Source of the DNA: GCA-016699835 sp964543905
Lineage (GTDB): Bacteria; Planctomycetota; Phycisphaerae; Phycisphaerales; UBA1924
Length of the DNA: 64,000 bases
Direction of reading: 5' to 3'
NCBI GenBank assembly: GCA_964543905.1
Contig: CAZIZO010000016.1
Coordinates: forward strand, 1-64,000
Positions 16,722-24,881 of the stretch are shown here, piece after piece. Below the pieces are notes generated by a model. That model had not been told where the DNA came from and ran no database searches. It was given only the letters and a program-made list of their open reading frames with translations. Positions within the stretch are counted from its first letter, which is position 1. Each line of letters begins with the position of its first letter. The translations under genes were made by a program, and so were the position numbers.

Positions 16722-18521
16722 ATGAGCGACGTTCCGCATCAACCCCGCCCCCCCAGGCCCCCTCGAAAGCGAGTGGGCGATGTTCTCGTGGAGCACGGCG
16801 AACTCACGTCGGAGCAACTCGAGAAGGCCCTGAAACTCCAGGCGAACTCCAACCGCCTGTTGGGCGAGTTGCTGGTCGAGCAGGGGGTCATCAGCGGGGG
16901 CGCGCTGGTGCGGGCGCTCTCGTCGATCCTGGGCGTGCCCGGATGCCAACTGCGCCACGGCCTGATCGATCCCCCACTGCTCAAACTGCTGGGCACGGAG
17001 GAAGCGGAGCGGCTGCGGGCGATCCCGATGTTCAAGGTCCACGGCGTGCTGACGGTGGCGATGACCGAGCCGCAGAGCCTCCCCGCGATCGACCGCCTGA
17101 AGCAACTCACGGGGTGCGAGATTCGCCCGGTGTTGGCGCTGGAATCGGTGGTGCTGGAGTACATCAAGAAGTACTCGGCGGGCGACGTGGACGTGGACGC
17201 GTTCCTGCGCAACCTGCGCGAGGGCGACGTGGAGGTGGTCGAGCGCGAGACGGTGGACGAGGGCCCGACGACCGATCTCGACACGCAGGTCGCGGGGAGT
17301 CCGATCATCAACCTCGTCAACGTGGCGTTCCTGCGGGCCGTCAACGACAAGGCGAGCGATATCCACATCGAGCCGGACAAGCGCGGGACGCGCATTCGGT
17401 ATCGGATCGACGGGGTGCTGCGCGACCTGATGAAGCCCCCGGCGGGCATGCACGCGGCGATCGTCTCTCGGGTGAAGGTGATCGGGAAGATGGACGTGGC
17501 GGAGAAGCGTCTGCCGCAGGAGGGGCGCGTGCGCATCGTGGCCGAAGGGCGCGAGATCGACCTGCGGATCTCGGCGATGCCGACGCTGCTGGGCGAGAAG
17601 ATCGTGGTGCGCATCCTGGACAAGTCGAACCTGAAGGTGCGTCTGGAGGACCTTGGATTCCGGGACGAGGCGATGGCGACGTTCAAGCGCTCGCTCGACG
17701 CCTCCCACGGGATCGTTCTGGTCACGGGGCCCACGGGGAGCGGAAAGACGACGACGCTCTATTCGGCGCTCGACCTGCTGCGATCGCCCGAGACGAACAT
17801 CGTGACGGTGGAAGACCCCGTCGAGTACCAACTCGACATGGTCAACCAGATCCAGGTGAATGAATCGATCGGGCTTTCCTTTGCGCGCGCGCTCCGAAGC
17901 ATCCTGCGCCAGGACCCCGACGTGATCATGGTGGGCGAGATTCGCGACGGGGAGACGGCCCACGTCGCGGTGCAGGCGGCGCTCACCGGGCACCTCGTGC
18001 TCGCGACGCTCCACACCAACGACTCGCTGGGAGCCGTGGCTCGCCTGGTGGACATGGGCATCGAGCCCTATCTGCTGTCGGGCGCGCTCAACGGGGCCGT
18101 CGCGCAGCGTCTGGCCCGGACGATCTGCCCGGCGTGCGCGACCAAGTACTACCCCTCCGAGCAGGTGCTCCGTGACGCGGGGCTGTGGACCGACGACGGA
18201 TCGGCGACGAAGCGCACCTTCCGCAAGGGCGGCGGATGCCAGCGGTGCCACGACAGTGGGTTCCAAGGTCGCATGGGCATCTACGAGGTGTTCGAGATCA
18301 CCAGCGAACTGCGACGGCTCGTGCACCACTCCGCGCCGACGCACGAACTGCGGGAGGTCGCCCGCAAGAACGGCATGCTCACGCTCCGCGAGGAAGGGGT
18401 CCGAATGGCCATGGACGGGAAGACGAGCCTCGAGGAAGTCCTGCGCGTCACGCAGAACGACGATGTCGCGGACGACGAGGAGAGGCTTCCGAGCGGGGCC
18501 GGCATGAAGGAGGCGGCATGA
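16722..18521 (+). CDS. GspE/PilB-type assembly ATPase with MshEN domains
   Basis: A 599-residue hexameric secretion ATPase that powers pseudopilus or type IV pilus assembly. The N-terminus carries two MshEN-type motifs, RVGDVLVEHGELTSEQLEK (about 17) and LLGELLVEQGVISGGALVR (about 46), which bind cyclic-di-GMP in MshE. The core has Walker A GPTGSGKTTTLY, the Asp box VEDPVEYQ, Walker B DPDVIMVGEIRD and the His box TGHLVLATLHTNDS. A zinc module follows (CPAC, then CQRC about 50 residues on). The stop overlaps the start of the GspF gene as ATGA, implying translational coupling. Confidence 0.95.
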   Translation: MSDVPHQPRPPRPPRKRVGDVLVEHGELTSEQLEKALKLQANSNRLLGELLVEQGVISGGALVRALSSILGVPGCQLRHGLIDPPLLKLLGTEEAERLRAIPMFKVHGVLTVAMTEPQSLPAIDRLKQLTGCEIRPVLALESVVLEYIKKYSAGDVDVDAFLRNLREGDVEVVERETVDEGPTTDLDTQVAGSPIINLVNVAFLRAVNDKASDIHIEPDKRGTRIRYRIDGVLRDLMKPPAGMHAAIVSRVKVIGKMDVAEKRLPQEGRVRIVAEGREIDLRISAMPTLLGEKIVVRILDKSNLKVRLEDLGFRDEAMATFKRSLDASHGIVLVTGPTGSGKTTTLYSALDLLRSPETNIVTVEDPVEYQLDMVNQIQVNESIGLSFARALRSILRQDPDVIMVGEIRDGETAHVAVQAALTGHLVLATLHTNDSLGAVARLVDMGIEPYLLSGALNGAVAQRLARTICPACATKYYPSEQVLRDAGLWTDDGSATKRTFRKGGGCQRCHDSGFQGRMGIYEVFEITSELRRLVHHSAPTHELREVARKNGMLTLREEGVRMAMDGKTSLEEVLRVTQNDDVADDEERLPSGAGMKEAA

Positions 18522-19630
18522 GCCCCGAGCGAACCTCCACGACAGGACCGGCGTCGCGTTCGACGGCACGCCCGTGGTTCGGCGCGGGAGAGCGCCTGCG
18601 CCACGTCGCCGAGTTCACGCGACAACTCGCGGTGCTGGTCGGGACCGGGACACCTCTGGTGGACGCGCTGATCTCACTGGAGAAACAGGCCAAGCCCGGA
18701 CCGTGGAAGGAGGTGCTCGCGCGGGTCCGATCACGCACCGAAGAGGGTTCGCCGCTCTCGGACGCGATGGCCGAGCACCCGCTGTACTTCGATGGCGTGT
18801 GCCGGAGCCTCGTGGCGGCGGGGGAATCGGGCGGCAAACTCGAGATCCTGCTCGACAGCCTGTCCTCGCTGACCCGGCAGCAGTTGCGCGTTCGCATGGC
18901 CGTCGTGGGGGCGCTGACGTACCCGGCCCTGCTGATCCTGATTGCCACGGTCGTCACGATCTCGATGATCGCCTTTGTGCTTCCTCGCTTCGAGGGGCTC
19001 TTCAAGACGTTGAGCACCCCGCTGCCCACGAGCACGAAGATCCTGATGTCGATGAGCGACGCCCTCCGCGGGCACTGGCTCCTCTTCGGGATCGGCACGA
19101 TGGCGATGATCGCGGGAGCCATCTGGTGGCTGCGGAGCCAGGTCGGACAGGAGACGATCCAGCGGGCGATCGTGTCGCTGCCACTCACGGGCCCGTGCGC
19201 CCGAGCGATCATCACGGCACGCCTGGCGCGGGTGCTGGGCGTGCTCGTGGAAGGAAAGGTGCCGCTGCTGGATTCGATCCGGCTCGCGCGCGGCTCGACG
19301 GCGCACGCGATGTACGCCGACCTGATGAACCGCGCGGAGAACGCGATCGTGAAGGGCGACACGCTGGCGAGCGAACTGGAGCGCTCGCCGCTCGTGTCGC
19401 CTTCCGTCTGCGAGGCGGTGCGGAGCGGCGAGAAGGCGGGGCAACTCGGGAAGGTGCTGCTCACGCTGGCGAACTACATGGACGAGGACAACGAGGTGAC
19501 GATCCGAACGATGACGCGCCTGGTGGAGCCCGTGATCCTGGTCATCCTGGGGCTGATGGTGGGAACGATCGCGATCAGCATGTTCCTCCCGCTCTTTGAT
19601 CTCACGTCGGCGGCGGGAGGTGGAGGATGA
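18518..19630 (+). CDS. Type II secretion/type IV pilus inner-membrane platform protein (GspF/PilC)
   Basis: A 370-residue polytopic platform protein that couples the ATPase to pilin polymerisation. It has the usual two T2SSF repeats: one begins FTRQLAVLVGTGTPLVDALISLE and the other ARLARVLGVLVEGKVPLLDSIRLA. The SGEKAGQLGKVL motif typical of the second repeat is present. Hydrophobic segments are at about 133-156 (LTYPALLILIATVVTISMIAFV), about 190-205, and the C-terminal helix (LVEPVILVILGLMVGTIAISMF). Its ATG overlaps the ATPase stop, and its own stop overlaps the next ATG. Confidence 0.94.
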   Translation: MSPERTSTTGPASRSTARPWFGAGERLRHVAEFTRQLAVLVGTGTPLVDALISLEKQAKPGPWKEVLARVRSRTEEGSPLSDAMAEHPLYFDGVCRSLVAAGESGGKLEILLDSLSSLTRQQLRVRMAVVGALTYPALLILIATVVTISMIAFVLPRFEGLFKTLSTPLPTSTKILMSMSDALRGHWLLFGIGTMAMIAGAIWWLRSQVGQETIQRAIVSLPLTGPCARAIITARLARVLGVLVEGKVPLLDSIRLARGSTAHAMYADLMNRAENAIVKGDTLASELERSPLVSPSVCEAVRSGEKAGQLGKVLLTLANYMDEDNEVTIRTMTRLVEPVILVILGLMVGTIAISMFLPLFDLTSAAGGGG

Positions 19631-20676
19631 GACGAGGACGGCTCACGCCCATCGCACTCGAGATCGGCCCAAGCATGGTGAGGGCGGTCCAACTGCGCGC
19701 CGGAGGCACGCGGGAGCGGCTCTCGGCGTGGGCCTGCGTGCCGCGCCTCAGCGAGTCCTGGACCGCGGACGAGGCTTGGCGGGTGTGGGACGCACTGGAT
19801 CGACAGGGCTTTGTCGGACGGGAGGCGTTGCTGGTGATGCCCGCGGCGGACGCCACGGCGAGCCTGCTGGAGTTCCGGGGGCGCTCGCCGCGCGAGGTCG
19901 ATGGGCTTGTCGTGCGCGAGGAGTTGTCGCGGATGCACCGGCTGGACGCGGGCACGTTCGAGTCCAGCGCGTGGCCGGTGCGATCGACGGGACGGGGACG
20001 TACGTCGGAAGCGTGGCTGGCGGTGTGCACGGCGCACGCGCGGGTCGAGGCGCTGCTGGGGCCTCTGGACGCCATCGGGGTGCGGGTGCTCGCGGTGGAC
20101 GCCGGGTGCTTTGCCCTCGCGCGAGGAGCGTGGAACAACCTCGGTCCGACGTCGCTGGGCGTCACGACTCATCTGGAGCACACGTGCGCGAGGTTTGTCG
20201 CGGTGGCGAACGAGGGCGTGATGTACGAGCGCGTGCTCGGCGGGCTGGGCTGGCAGCGTGTGCACGAGCGTGCGCACGCGCAGTTGGACTTGGAGGCGAG
20301 AATCACCGGGGAACTCCTGCGTGCGATGGCGCGTCCCGAGGCGCGGCGATCGTCCGTTCAATCGGGCGTCGTGCGTCTGCGCGCGATCGTGGACGAACAC
20401 ATGCGCGTGCTCGCGGAAGAACTCCGCCAGTCGTTGGCGTATCTCGACGGCGGCTTCGCGAACGCGAACCTCGCCGGGCTCGCGTTGAGCGGGGAGGGGG
20501 CGACCATCGGCGGCTGGGGCAACGTGCTGCAGGCGACCACGGGACTCGCGCCGCGCGTGATCGGCGCGCGGGACCTGGTCGACGGGGCCGAAGCCCTGTC
20601 GGACGACGTGGGGGCCGAACTGGTGCTTGCGATCGGGCTGGCTCGGCACCCGCTGCCGCTGGAGGCCACGGCATGA
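19627..20676 (+). CDS. PilM/GspL-like actin-fold assembly protein
   Basis: A 349-residue protein beginning LTPIALEIGPSMVRAVQLR, which matches the first beta strands of PilM-type actin-like proteins. A later segment, LGVTTHLEHTCARFVAVANEGVMYERVLGG, resembles the second nucleotide-binding lobe. The final part, YLDGGFANANLAGLALSGEGATIGG, is the PilM pattern before the last lobe. It overlaps the upstream platform gene and the downstream PilN-like gene by ATGA. In the PilMNO set it links the cytoplasmic ATPase to the periplasmic ring. Sequence divergence from classical PilM is high, so the call rests on both motif and position. Confidence 0.78.
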   Translation: MRRGRLTPIALEIGPSMVRAVQLRAGGTRERLSAWACVPRLSESWTADEAWRVWDALDRQGFVGREALLVMPAADATASLLEFRGRSPREVDGLVVREELSRMHRLDAGTFESSAWPVRSTGRGRTSEAWLAVCTAHARVEALLGPLDAIGVRVLAVDAGCFALARGAWNNLGPTSLGVTTHLEHTCARFVAVANEGVMYERVLGGLGWQRVHERAHAQLDLEARITGELLRAMARPEARRSSVQSGVVRLRAIVDEHMRVLAEELRQSLAYLDGGFANANLAGLALSGEGATIGGWGNVLQATTGLAPRVIGARDLVDGAEALSDDVGAELVLAIGLARHPLPLEATA

Positions 20677-21287
20677 TGTCGTGCAATCTCATCCCCGACC
20701 CCCGTCGCGTCCAGCGGCGGGTGCACACGATCCGGGCGCGGTGGGGCGCCGTGGTGGCCGCGTACGCGATGCTGGCGGCGGGCGCGTGCGTGGGGCTCTC
20801 GGCGATGGCGAATCCGTCGCGCGTGACGGCGGCGACCCGATCCATCCAGACCCTCGATCGCGACCACGAGCAGATCCGGCGAGAACTGTCGCAACTCAAG
20901 TCGCAACTGGTCGCGACGCGGCGCCAGTTGGAGCGGTCCGCCATGATCGCGGCGCACCCGGACTTTGCCCCACTGCTCGCGCTGCTCGCGCGGGAGCGCC
21001 GGGGCGAGGTCGTGCTCGAATCGTGCAGCCTTCGCGCGGGGGCCATCAGCGCGTCGTCCAACCCGATCGAGCGGCGCCCGCAGGAGTATGTGTTGACGGT
21101 CTTGGGGCTCGCGCGGGAGGCGAAGGGGATCTCGGCCTATGCCGCCGCGCTGGAGTCCACCAGGGCGTTCGACACCGTGACGATCCAGGAAATGAGGGGG
21201 CGGGGCGATCGGTCGGGAGGCAAGGGGGTTGGGTTCTCCCTTCGCTGTGTCCTTCGCGAGGCGACGCCCGCAGGGAGCAAGCCATGA
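20673..21287 (+). CDS. PilN-like bitopic assembly protein
   Basis: A 204-residue protein with a short cytoplasmic N-terminus containing NLIPDP, the conserved PilN motif that contacts PilM. One transmembrane helix follows at about 25-44 (WGAVVAAYAMLAAGACVGLSAM). A coiled coil comes next (TRSIQTLDRDHEQIRRELSQLKSQ in part), then a C-terminal ferredoxin-like domain. It overlaps the PilM-like and PilO-like genes on either side by 4 bases. A double ATG (MM) at 20673 gives two possible starts one codon apart. The NLIPDP motif and gene order make this a good call. Confidence 0.83.
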   Translation: MMSCNLIPDPRRVQRRVHTIRARWGAVVAAYAMLAAGACVGLSAMANPSRVTAATRSIQTLDRDHEQIRRELSQLKSQLVATRRQLERSAMIAAHPDFAPLLALLARERRGEVVLESCSLRAGAISASSNPIERRPQEYVLTVLGLAREAKGISAYAAALESTRAFDTVTIQEMRGRGDRSGGKGVGFSLRCVLREATPAGSKP

Positions 21288-21889
21288 CCATGCGAGGACG
21301 TTCGGCGCTGCATCTTCATGTTGGCGCCATCGTGGCGCTGGCGCTCATCACGGGCGTTGGATATCTTGCCGGGGTTCGCCCCTTGCTCGCGTCGCAGGTT
21401 GAGGAGTGGAATCTGGAGCAAGCCGCCCGGGAGAAGCGCGCCATCGTTGACGATCTGCGCACGGACCTCGCGACGACGAGGAACGAACTGGCGCGCGCCC
21501 GCCAATCGCTCGACTCCGTCGAGGTCAACCTTGTGGGCAGCAGCCTGATCAACGCGCAACTCGCCAAACTGGGAATCGCGGCGGAGGAGGTCGGCATGGT
21601 CCTGACCGAAACCGCACCCGGGCAACCGGAAGAGGGTCCCGCGCTCGTCCGCATACCCATCCGGATCGCCGGGAAGGGGCACTACCCGGACTTCGCACGA
21701 TTCCTTCAGACGCTCGACGATCGCATGAAGGACGTCGTGGTGGTGGGTTTCAGCCTGTCGGGGCGGGCCGAAACACCAGCCGAGCCCGCGACGTTCTCGG
21801 TCGATCTGCTGTGGTATGCGATGCGCGAGCATGCCGTCTCTGACGCCCCGGATGGCGCGACGAGCACGAAGTCCGGCTCGAAGGGTTGA
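21284..21889 (+). CDS. PilO-like bitopic assembly protein
   Basis: A 201-residue protein with one N-terminal transmembrane helix at about residues 13-29 (VGAIVALALITGVGYLAG). A coiled-coil stretch follows (EQAAREKRAIVDDLRTDLA in part), then a periplasmic domain with IPIRIAGKGHYPDFARFLQTL, the PilO/GspM pattern of a ferredoxin-like fold. It pairs with the upstream PilN-like protein. The overlap with the PilN-like gene is ATGA. It ends 31 bp before the next plausible start. Confidence 0.8.
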   Translation: MTMRGRSALHLHVGAIVALALITGVGYLAGVRPLLASQVEEWNLEQAAREKRAIVDDLRTDLATTRNELARARQSLDSVEVNLVGSSLINAQLAKLGIAAEEVGMVLTETAPGQPEEGPALVRIPIRIAGKGHYPDFARFLQTLDDRMKDVVVVGFSLSGRAETPAEPATFSVDLLWYAMREHAVSDAPDGATSTKSGSKG

Positions 21890-21920
21890 CGTTGGACCCA
21901 ACGTATGGCTCCGTTGGGGC

Positions 21921-22535
21921 GTGGAACTCCTCACTCGTCACAAGGCGTACGTTGTTGTTCTCGGGCTCGCGGGGATGGCGCTGGGCGTGGATCGCGTCCT
22001 GCTCTCGGGCGAGGCGACCTCGCCGAGCAAGGCGAGCGCCACGTTACCGCCTCCCACGCCGACGAGCGTGCCCACGCCGGCCGCTGTGCCCCCATCGCCC
22101 ATGGTCAAGTCGTCGCTGGCGGCGCGTCTGCACGCGCTCGAGCCCGAGCGCGGCGAGGAATCCCCGAACGAGGTGGGCAACGCGTTTGTGCCCGAGTGGG
22201 AGACGGGCGCCACACCCCCCGCGCCGGCAAGCGAGTCCCCCGTCCTCCGCGGCGCGGGCGGCTGGCTGCGGCTGACGTCCGTGATCCCGGGTCGCGCCGC
22301 GGTGCTCAACGGCACGATCGTGTTCGTGGGGAAGGAGCAGGCGGTGCCTGCCGAGCCGAACTCCACGTCTACTCGTACGGGCCGATCCGGATCGGACGAG
22401 GATCGCCGCCGCGTCCTGCTCGTGCGTGCGGAAGAGCGGAGCGTGGTCGTTCGCGTGGGCGATCAGGAGGTCGAGTTGTCGCTGGCGACCCGTGGCGAGG
22501 CGCCGCGATCTCGGGCGGCGGACGACCGTCCATGA
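21921..22535 (+). CDS. Membrane-anchored periplasmic protein of the pilus-type cluster (PilP/GspC position)
   Basis: The start is uncertain. GTG at 21921 is preferred because it follows the PilO-like stop and precedes a transmembrane helix (AYVVVLGLAGMALGV). An in-frame ATG at 21816 would overlap the previous gene by 74 bases. After the helix comes a Pro/Ser/Ala-rich linker, then a small domain, LRLTSVIPGRAAVLNGTIVF followed by GKEQ and VVVRVGDQEVELSL. The topology and place match PilP or GspC, which connect the inner-membrane ring to a secretin, but no clear HR-domain motif is seen. About 204 residues from the GTG. Confidence 0.55.
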   Translation: MELLTRHKAYVVVLGLAGMALGVDRVLLSGEATSPSKASATLPPPTPTSVPTPAAVPPSPMVKSSLAARLHALEPERGEESPNEVGNAFVPEWETGATPPAPASESPVLRGAGGWLRLTSVIPGRAAVLNGTIVFVGKEQAVPAEPNSTSTRTGRSGSDEDRRRVLLVRAEERSVVVRVGDQEVELSLATRGEAPRSRAADDRP

Positions 22536-22674
22536 GCGTGATGCACCACCGATTCCGGGGAGTGCAACTTGCGGATGGAATTGAGCGAGGGAAGTGAACT
22601 GGGCATCATCGATGGCCGATGCTCTCTTCGCCGAGCGTGCCTGGGCGGCGCGGCCGAGCACATTGGAGAATCGC

Positions 22675-23148
22675 ATGTCGAATCGCAACGTCCGCACTCG
22701 TGGCTTCAGCCTGATCGAACTGGTCATCGTGGTCGTCATCATCGGGATCATCGCGGCGATCGCGGTGCCCCGCATGAGCCGTGGCGCCGGCGGCGCCTCG
22801 GACGCCTCGCTCACCGCCAACCTCGCGGTCATCCGGAACGCGATCGACCTCTTCTACACCGAGCACGGGAACACCTATCCGCTCGCGGCGAAGATCGATC
22901 TGCAACTCCTTCAGTACACCGACGACGCGGGCGACGTGAGCGCCACGAAGGACTCGACGCACATCTTCGGGCCTTACTTGCGGGCGATCCCACCGCTGCC
23001 CGTCGGCGCGAACAAGGGTAAAACCGCCATCGTCGCGTCCCTCGGCGGGGACGGCGGCTGGGCGTATGACGAGACCACCGGCAAGATCCAAGCCAACACC
23101 GCCGCCACCGAGGTGGACTCGCGCGGCGTGAAGTACAGCGATTATTGA
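22675..23148 (+). CDS. GspG-type major pseudopilin
   Basis: A 157-residue pseudopilin. The class III leader is MSNRNVRTRG, cleaved before FSLIELVIVV, with the required Gly at -1, Phe at +1 and Glu at +5. The hydrophobic N-terminal helix continues to about residue 34 and ends AAIAVPRMSR. The globular part has the GspG order with GPYLRAIPPLPVG and ends near GGWAYDETTGKIQAN. A GGAG site precedes the ATG. It is the last gene of the cluster and is followed by an intrinsic terminator at 23249. The prepilin peptidase must be encoded elsewhere. Confidence 0.92.
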   Translation: MSNRNVRTRGFSLIELVIVVVIIGIIAAIAVPRMSRGAGGASDASLTANLAVIRNAIDLFYTEHGNTYPLAAKIDLQLLQYTDDAGDVSATKDSTHIFGPYLRAIPPLPVGANKGKTAIVASLGGDGGWAYDETTGKIQANTAATEVDSRGVKYSDY

Positions 23149-23248
23149 GGAGGCCAGGGGTCGGGCCCGCCACCCCTGGACGCACCGCTTCAGGTGGGCG
23201 TGCCCGCGCATGCCGTGCCGGCCGACATCGACTAACTCGCCGCTCACC

Positions 23249-23285
23249 GATCGCCCCGTCCATTGGCCGGGTCGATCGTTTTTTT
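23249..23285 (+). terminator. Intrinsic terminator after the pseudopilin gene
   Basis: The stem GATCG-C-CCCG (23249-23258) pairs with CGGG-T-CGATC (23268-23277), with one internal mismatch and a 9-base loop. It is followed by seven T residues (23279-23285). It marks the end of the pilus-type cluster. A second hairpin without a T tract, CCAGGGGT/ACCCCTGG, lies at 23154-23179. Confidence 0.8.
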
Positions 23286-23362
23286 GTCTACGAACGTGAC
23301 CGACCCTGATCGGGCATCCCCTCCGCACTTCCTCCCCGCAAGGCCCCCGCTGCGTCCGTGTC

Positions 23363-23764
23363 GTGGTATCACCTCCGGGATGGACCGCCGACTCGATCGA
23401 CCGCCCCGGCGGTGGCATCCTCCACGGGCTCCTCATCCCCTTCGGATACCCCGCGGTCCTTGCGCGATCGAGGCGTCCGCGTGCTTTCGCCACGTGCCTG
23501 GAACTCGCGTTTGGTGCGTGCCCTTCGTGTGGCTACTTGCTCGCCGGCCTGAGCGTCCGAGCGAGGTGCCCCGAGTGTGGGCGGGCTCGCACCACCCCGT
23601 CGATGGAACATCCCGGCCTGCTCCTCCCTATCTTATTTCATCATGGGCTCCGCACCTGCACTCACGTTTCTGCGCTCGTTCGTCATGCTCCTCGCCCTCA
23701 CCACCCTTGGGCGATGGGGCTTCGCCCACGCGCCGACGACGGCGGACGAGACCCGCTCCCATAG
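23363..23764 (+). CDS. Possible zinc-ribbon protein or gene remnant
   Basis: A 133-codon frame from GTG 23363 contains a four-cysteine zinc ribbon, CPSCGYLLAGLSVRARCPEC, closely resembling the CPxCGYxLxGL..CPECG modules abundant in Phycisphaerae. No ribosome site precedes the start, and the frame overlaps the next gene by 122 bases. After the ribbon the residues lose any family likeness, so it may be a broken gene whose true end was lost, or a shorter protein. The preceding residues (GLLIPFGYPAVLARSRR) are weakly hydrophobic. I list it because the Cys spacing is unlikely by chance. Confidence 0.35.
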   Translation: MVSPPGWTADSIDRPGGGILHGLLIPFGYPAVLARSRRPRAFATCLELAFGACPSCGYLLAGLSVRARCPECGRARTTPSMEHPGLLLPILFHHGLRTCTHVSALVRHAPRPHHPWAMGLRPRADDGGRDPLP

Positions 23765-24836
23765 CCCCGCGGCCCCTACCACGACGCCGACACGCACGAA
23801 GAACGTTGTCCTCATCATGCTCGACGGCGTCCGTTGGCAGGAGGTCTTTACCGGGCTCGACGAGCGTCTTTGCACAAAGGAGGCCGGCAAGGTCGAGAAG
23901 CCAGGCCCCTTGCTCGAGAAGTTCGGCGGCGGCTCACCCGAAGAACGTCGAGCCAAACTCATGCCCTTTCTCTGGTCCAAGATCGCGAGGGACGGACAAC
24001 TCTTCGGGAACAAGGACAAGGGCTCGAGCGCCAAGATCACCAACCCGTACGGCGTCTCCTACCCCGGATACTCCGAGACCTTCTGCGGTTTTGCCGACCC
24101 GGCGATCGAGAACAATCGCAAACTCCCCAACCCGAATCGGACGGTTTTCGAGTTCCTGGGCCAGCAGGACGCCTTCAGGGGCCGAGTCGCCGCCATTGCG
24201 ACCTGGGACCTATTCGAGTACATCTTCAACGAGCCGCGCTCCGGAGTTCTGGTCATCAACCACCAAGCCCCCATCGCCGGGACCTCAACCCCGGCGCTCG
24301 ACCTGTTGACCCGGCTCCGACAGGAGACCCCCCCACGCTGGGCCGGCAACACCTTTGACTCGCTGATCTACCACACCGCCAGAGAGTGGATCACGGCCAA
24401 TACCCCCCGCGTCGTCTTCCTTGGATTTGGAGAGCCCGACGAGTGGGGGCACGAGGGAAACTACGGGGAGTATCTCACCGCGATCCGCCGATGCGACGAC
24501 TATGTGCGCGAACTCTGGGATTCGCTCCAGCGCCACCACATATATAAGGATGCGACGACCTTCATCCTTCTCCCCGACCACGGGAGGGGCGATCACCGCA
24601 CGAGCCCGACCGACTGGAACAACCACGGCGCCAAGCATCCGGGCTCCGAAGACATCTGGATCGCGGTCCTCGGACCCGATACCCCTGCACTAGGCGAGCG
24701 GCGAGAGGTCCCGGACGTCACGCAAAGCCAGGTGGCGGCCACACTCGCGGCCTTGCTCGGGCACGATTATGCCACCTCTCAGCCCAAGGCCGGGAAGCCG
24801 ATCTCCGACGTGCTGCCCGTCTCTCACGCGCCCTGA
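23643..24836 (+). CDS. Exported alkaline-phosphatase-superfamily hydrolase
   Basis: A 397-residue protein with an N-terminal signal (LRSFVMLLALTTLGRWGFAHA). The metal-binding core of the superfamily is visible: VVLIMLDGVRWQEVF (first Asp), a nucleophile region SYPGYSETFCGFADP, VVFLGFGEPDEWGHEGNY (Asp and His), ILLPDHGRGDHR (Asp-His) and WNNHGAKHPGSEDIWIAV (His). These are the ligands of two zinc ions in the alkaline phosphatase/phosphodiesterase fold. The nearest branch seems to be sulfatase/phosphoglycerate-mutase-like proteins; substrate unknown. It converges on the PhoB gene, 45 bp apart. The ATG at 23643 is chosen because it gives the best signal peptide. Confidence 0.8.
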   Translation: MGSAPALTFLRSFVMLLALTTLGRWGFAHAPTTADETRSHSPAAPTTTPTRTKNVVLIMLDGVRWQEVFTGLDERLCTKEAGKVEKPGPLLEKFGGGSPEERRAKLMPFLWSKIARDGQLFGNKDKGSSAKITNPYGVSYPGYSETFCGFADPAIENNRKLPNPNRTVFEFLGQQDAFRGRVAAIATWDLFEYIFNEPRSGVLVINHQAPIAGTSTPALDLLTRLRQETPPRWAGNTFDSLIYHTAREWITANTPRVVFLGFGEPDEWGHEGNYGEYLTAIRRCDDYVRELWDSLQRHHIYKDATTFILLPDHGRGDHRTSPTDWNNHGAKHPGSEDIWIAVLGPDTPALGERREVPDVTQSQVAATLAALLGHDYATSQPKAGKPISDVLPVSHAP

Positions 24837-24881
24837 AGTCCGCCCGCGGAGGTCCTTCCGGAGGCATGTGGCCAACCTCGA

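Noticed and set aside
23154..23179. Hairpin CCAGGGGT/ACCCCTGG after the pseudopilin gene as the terminator
   Set aside because: It has no T tract; the hairpin at 23249 with seven T residues is the better terminator.
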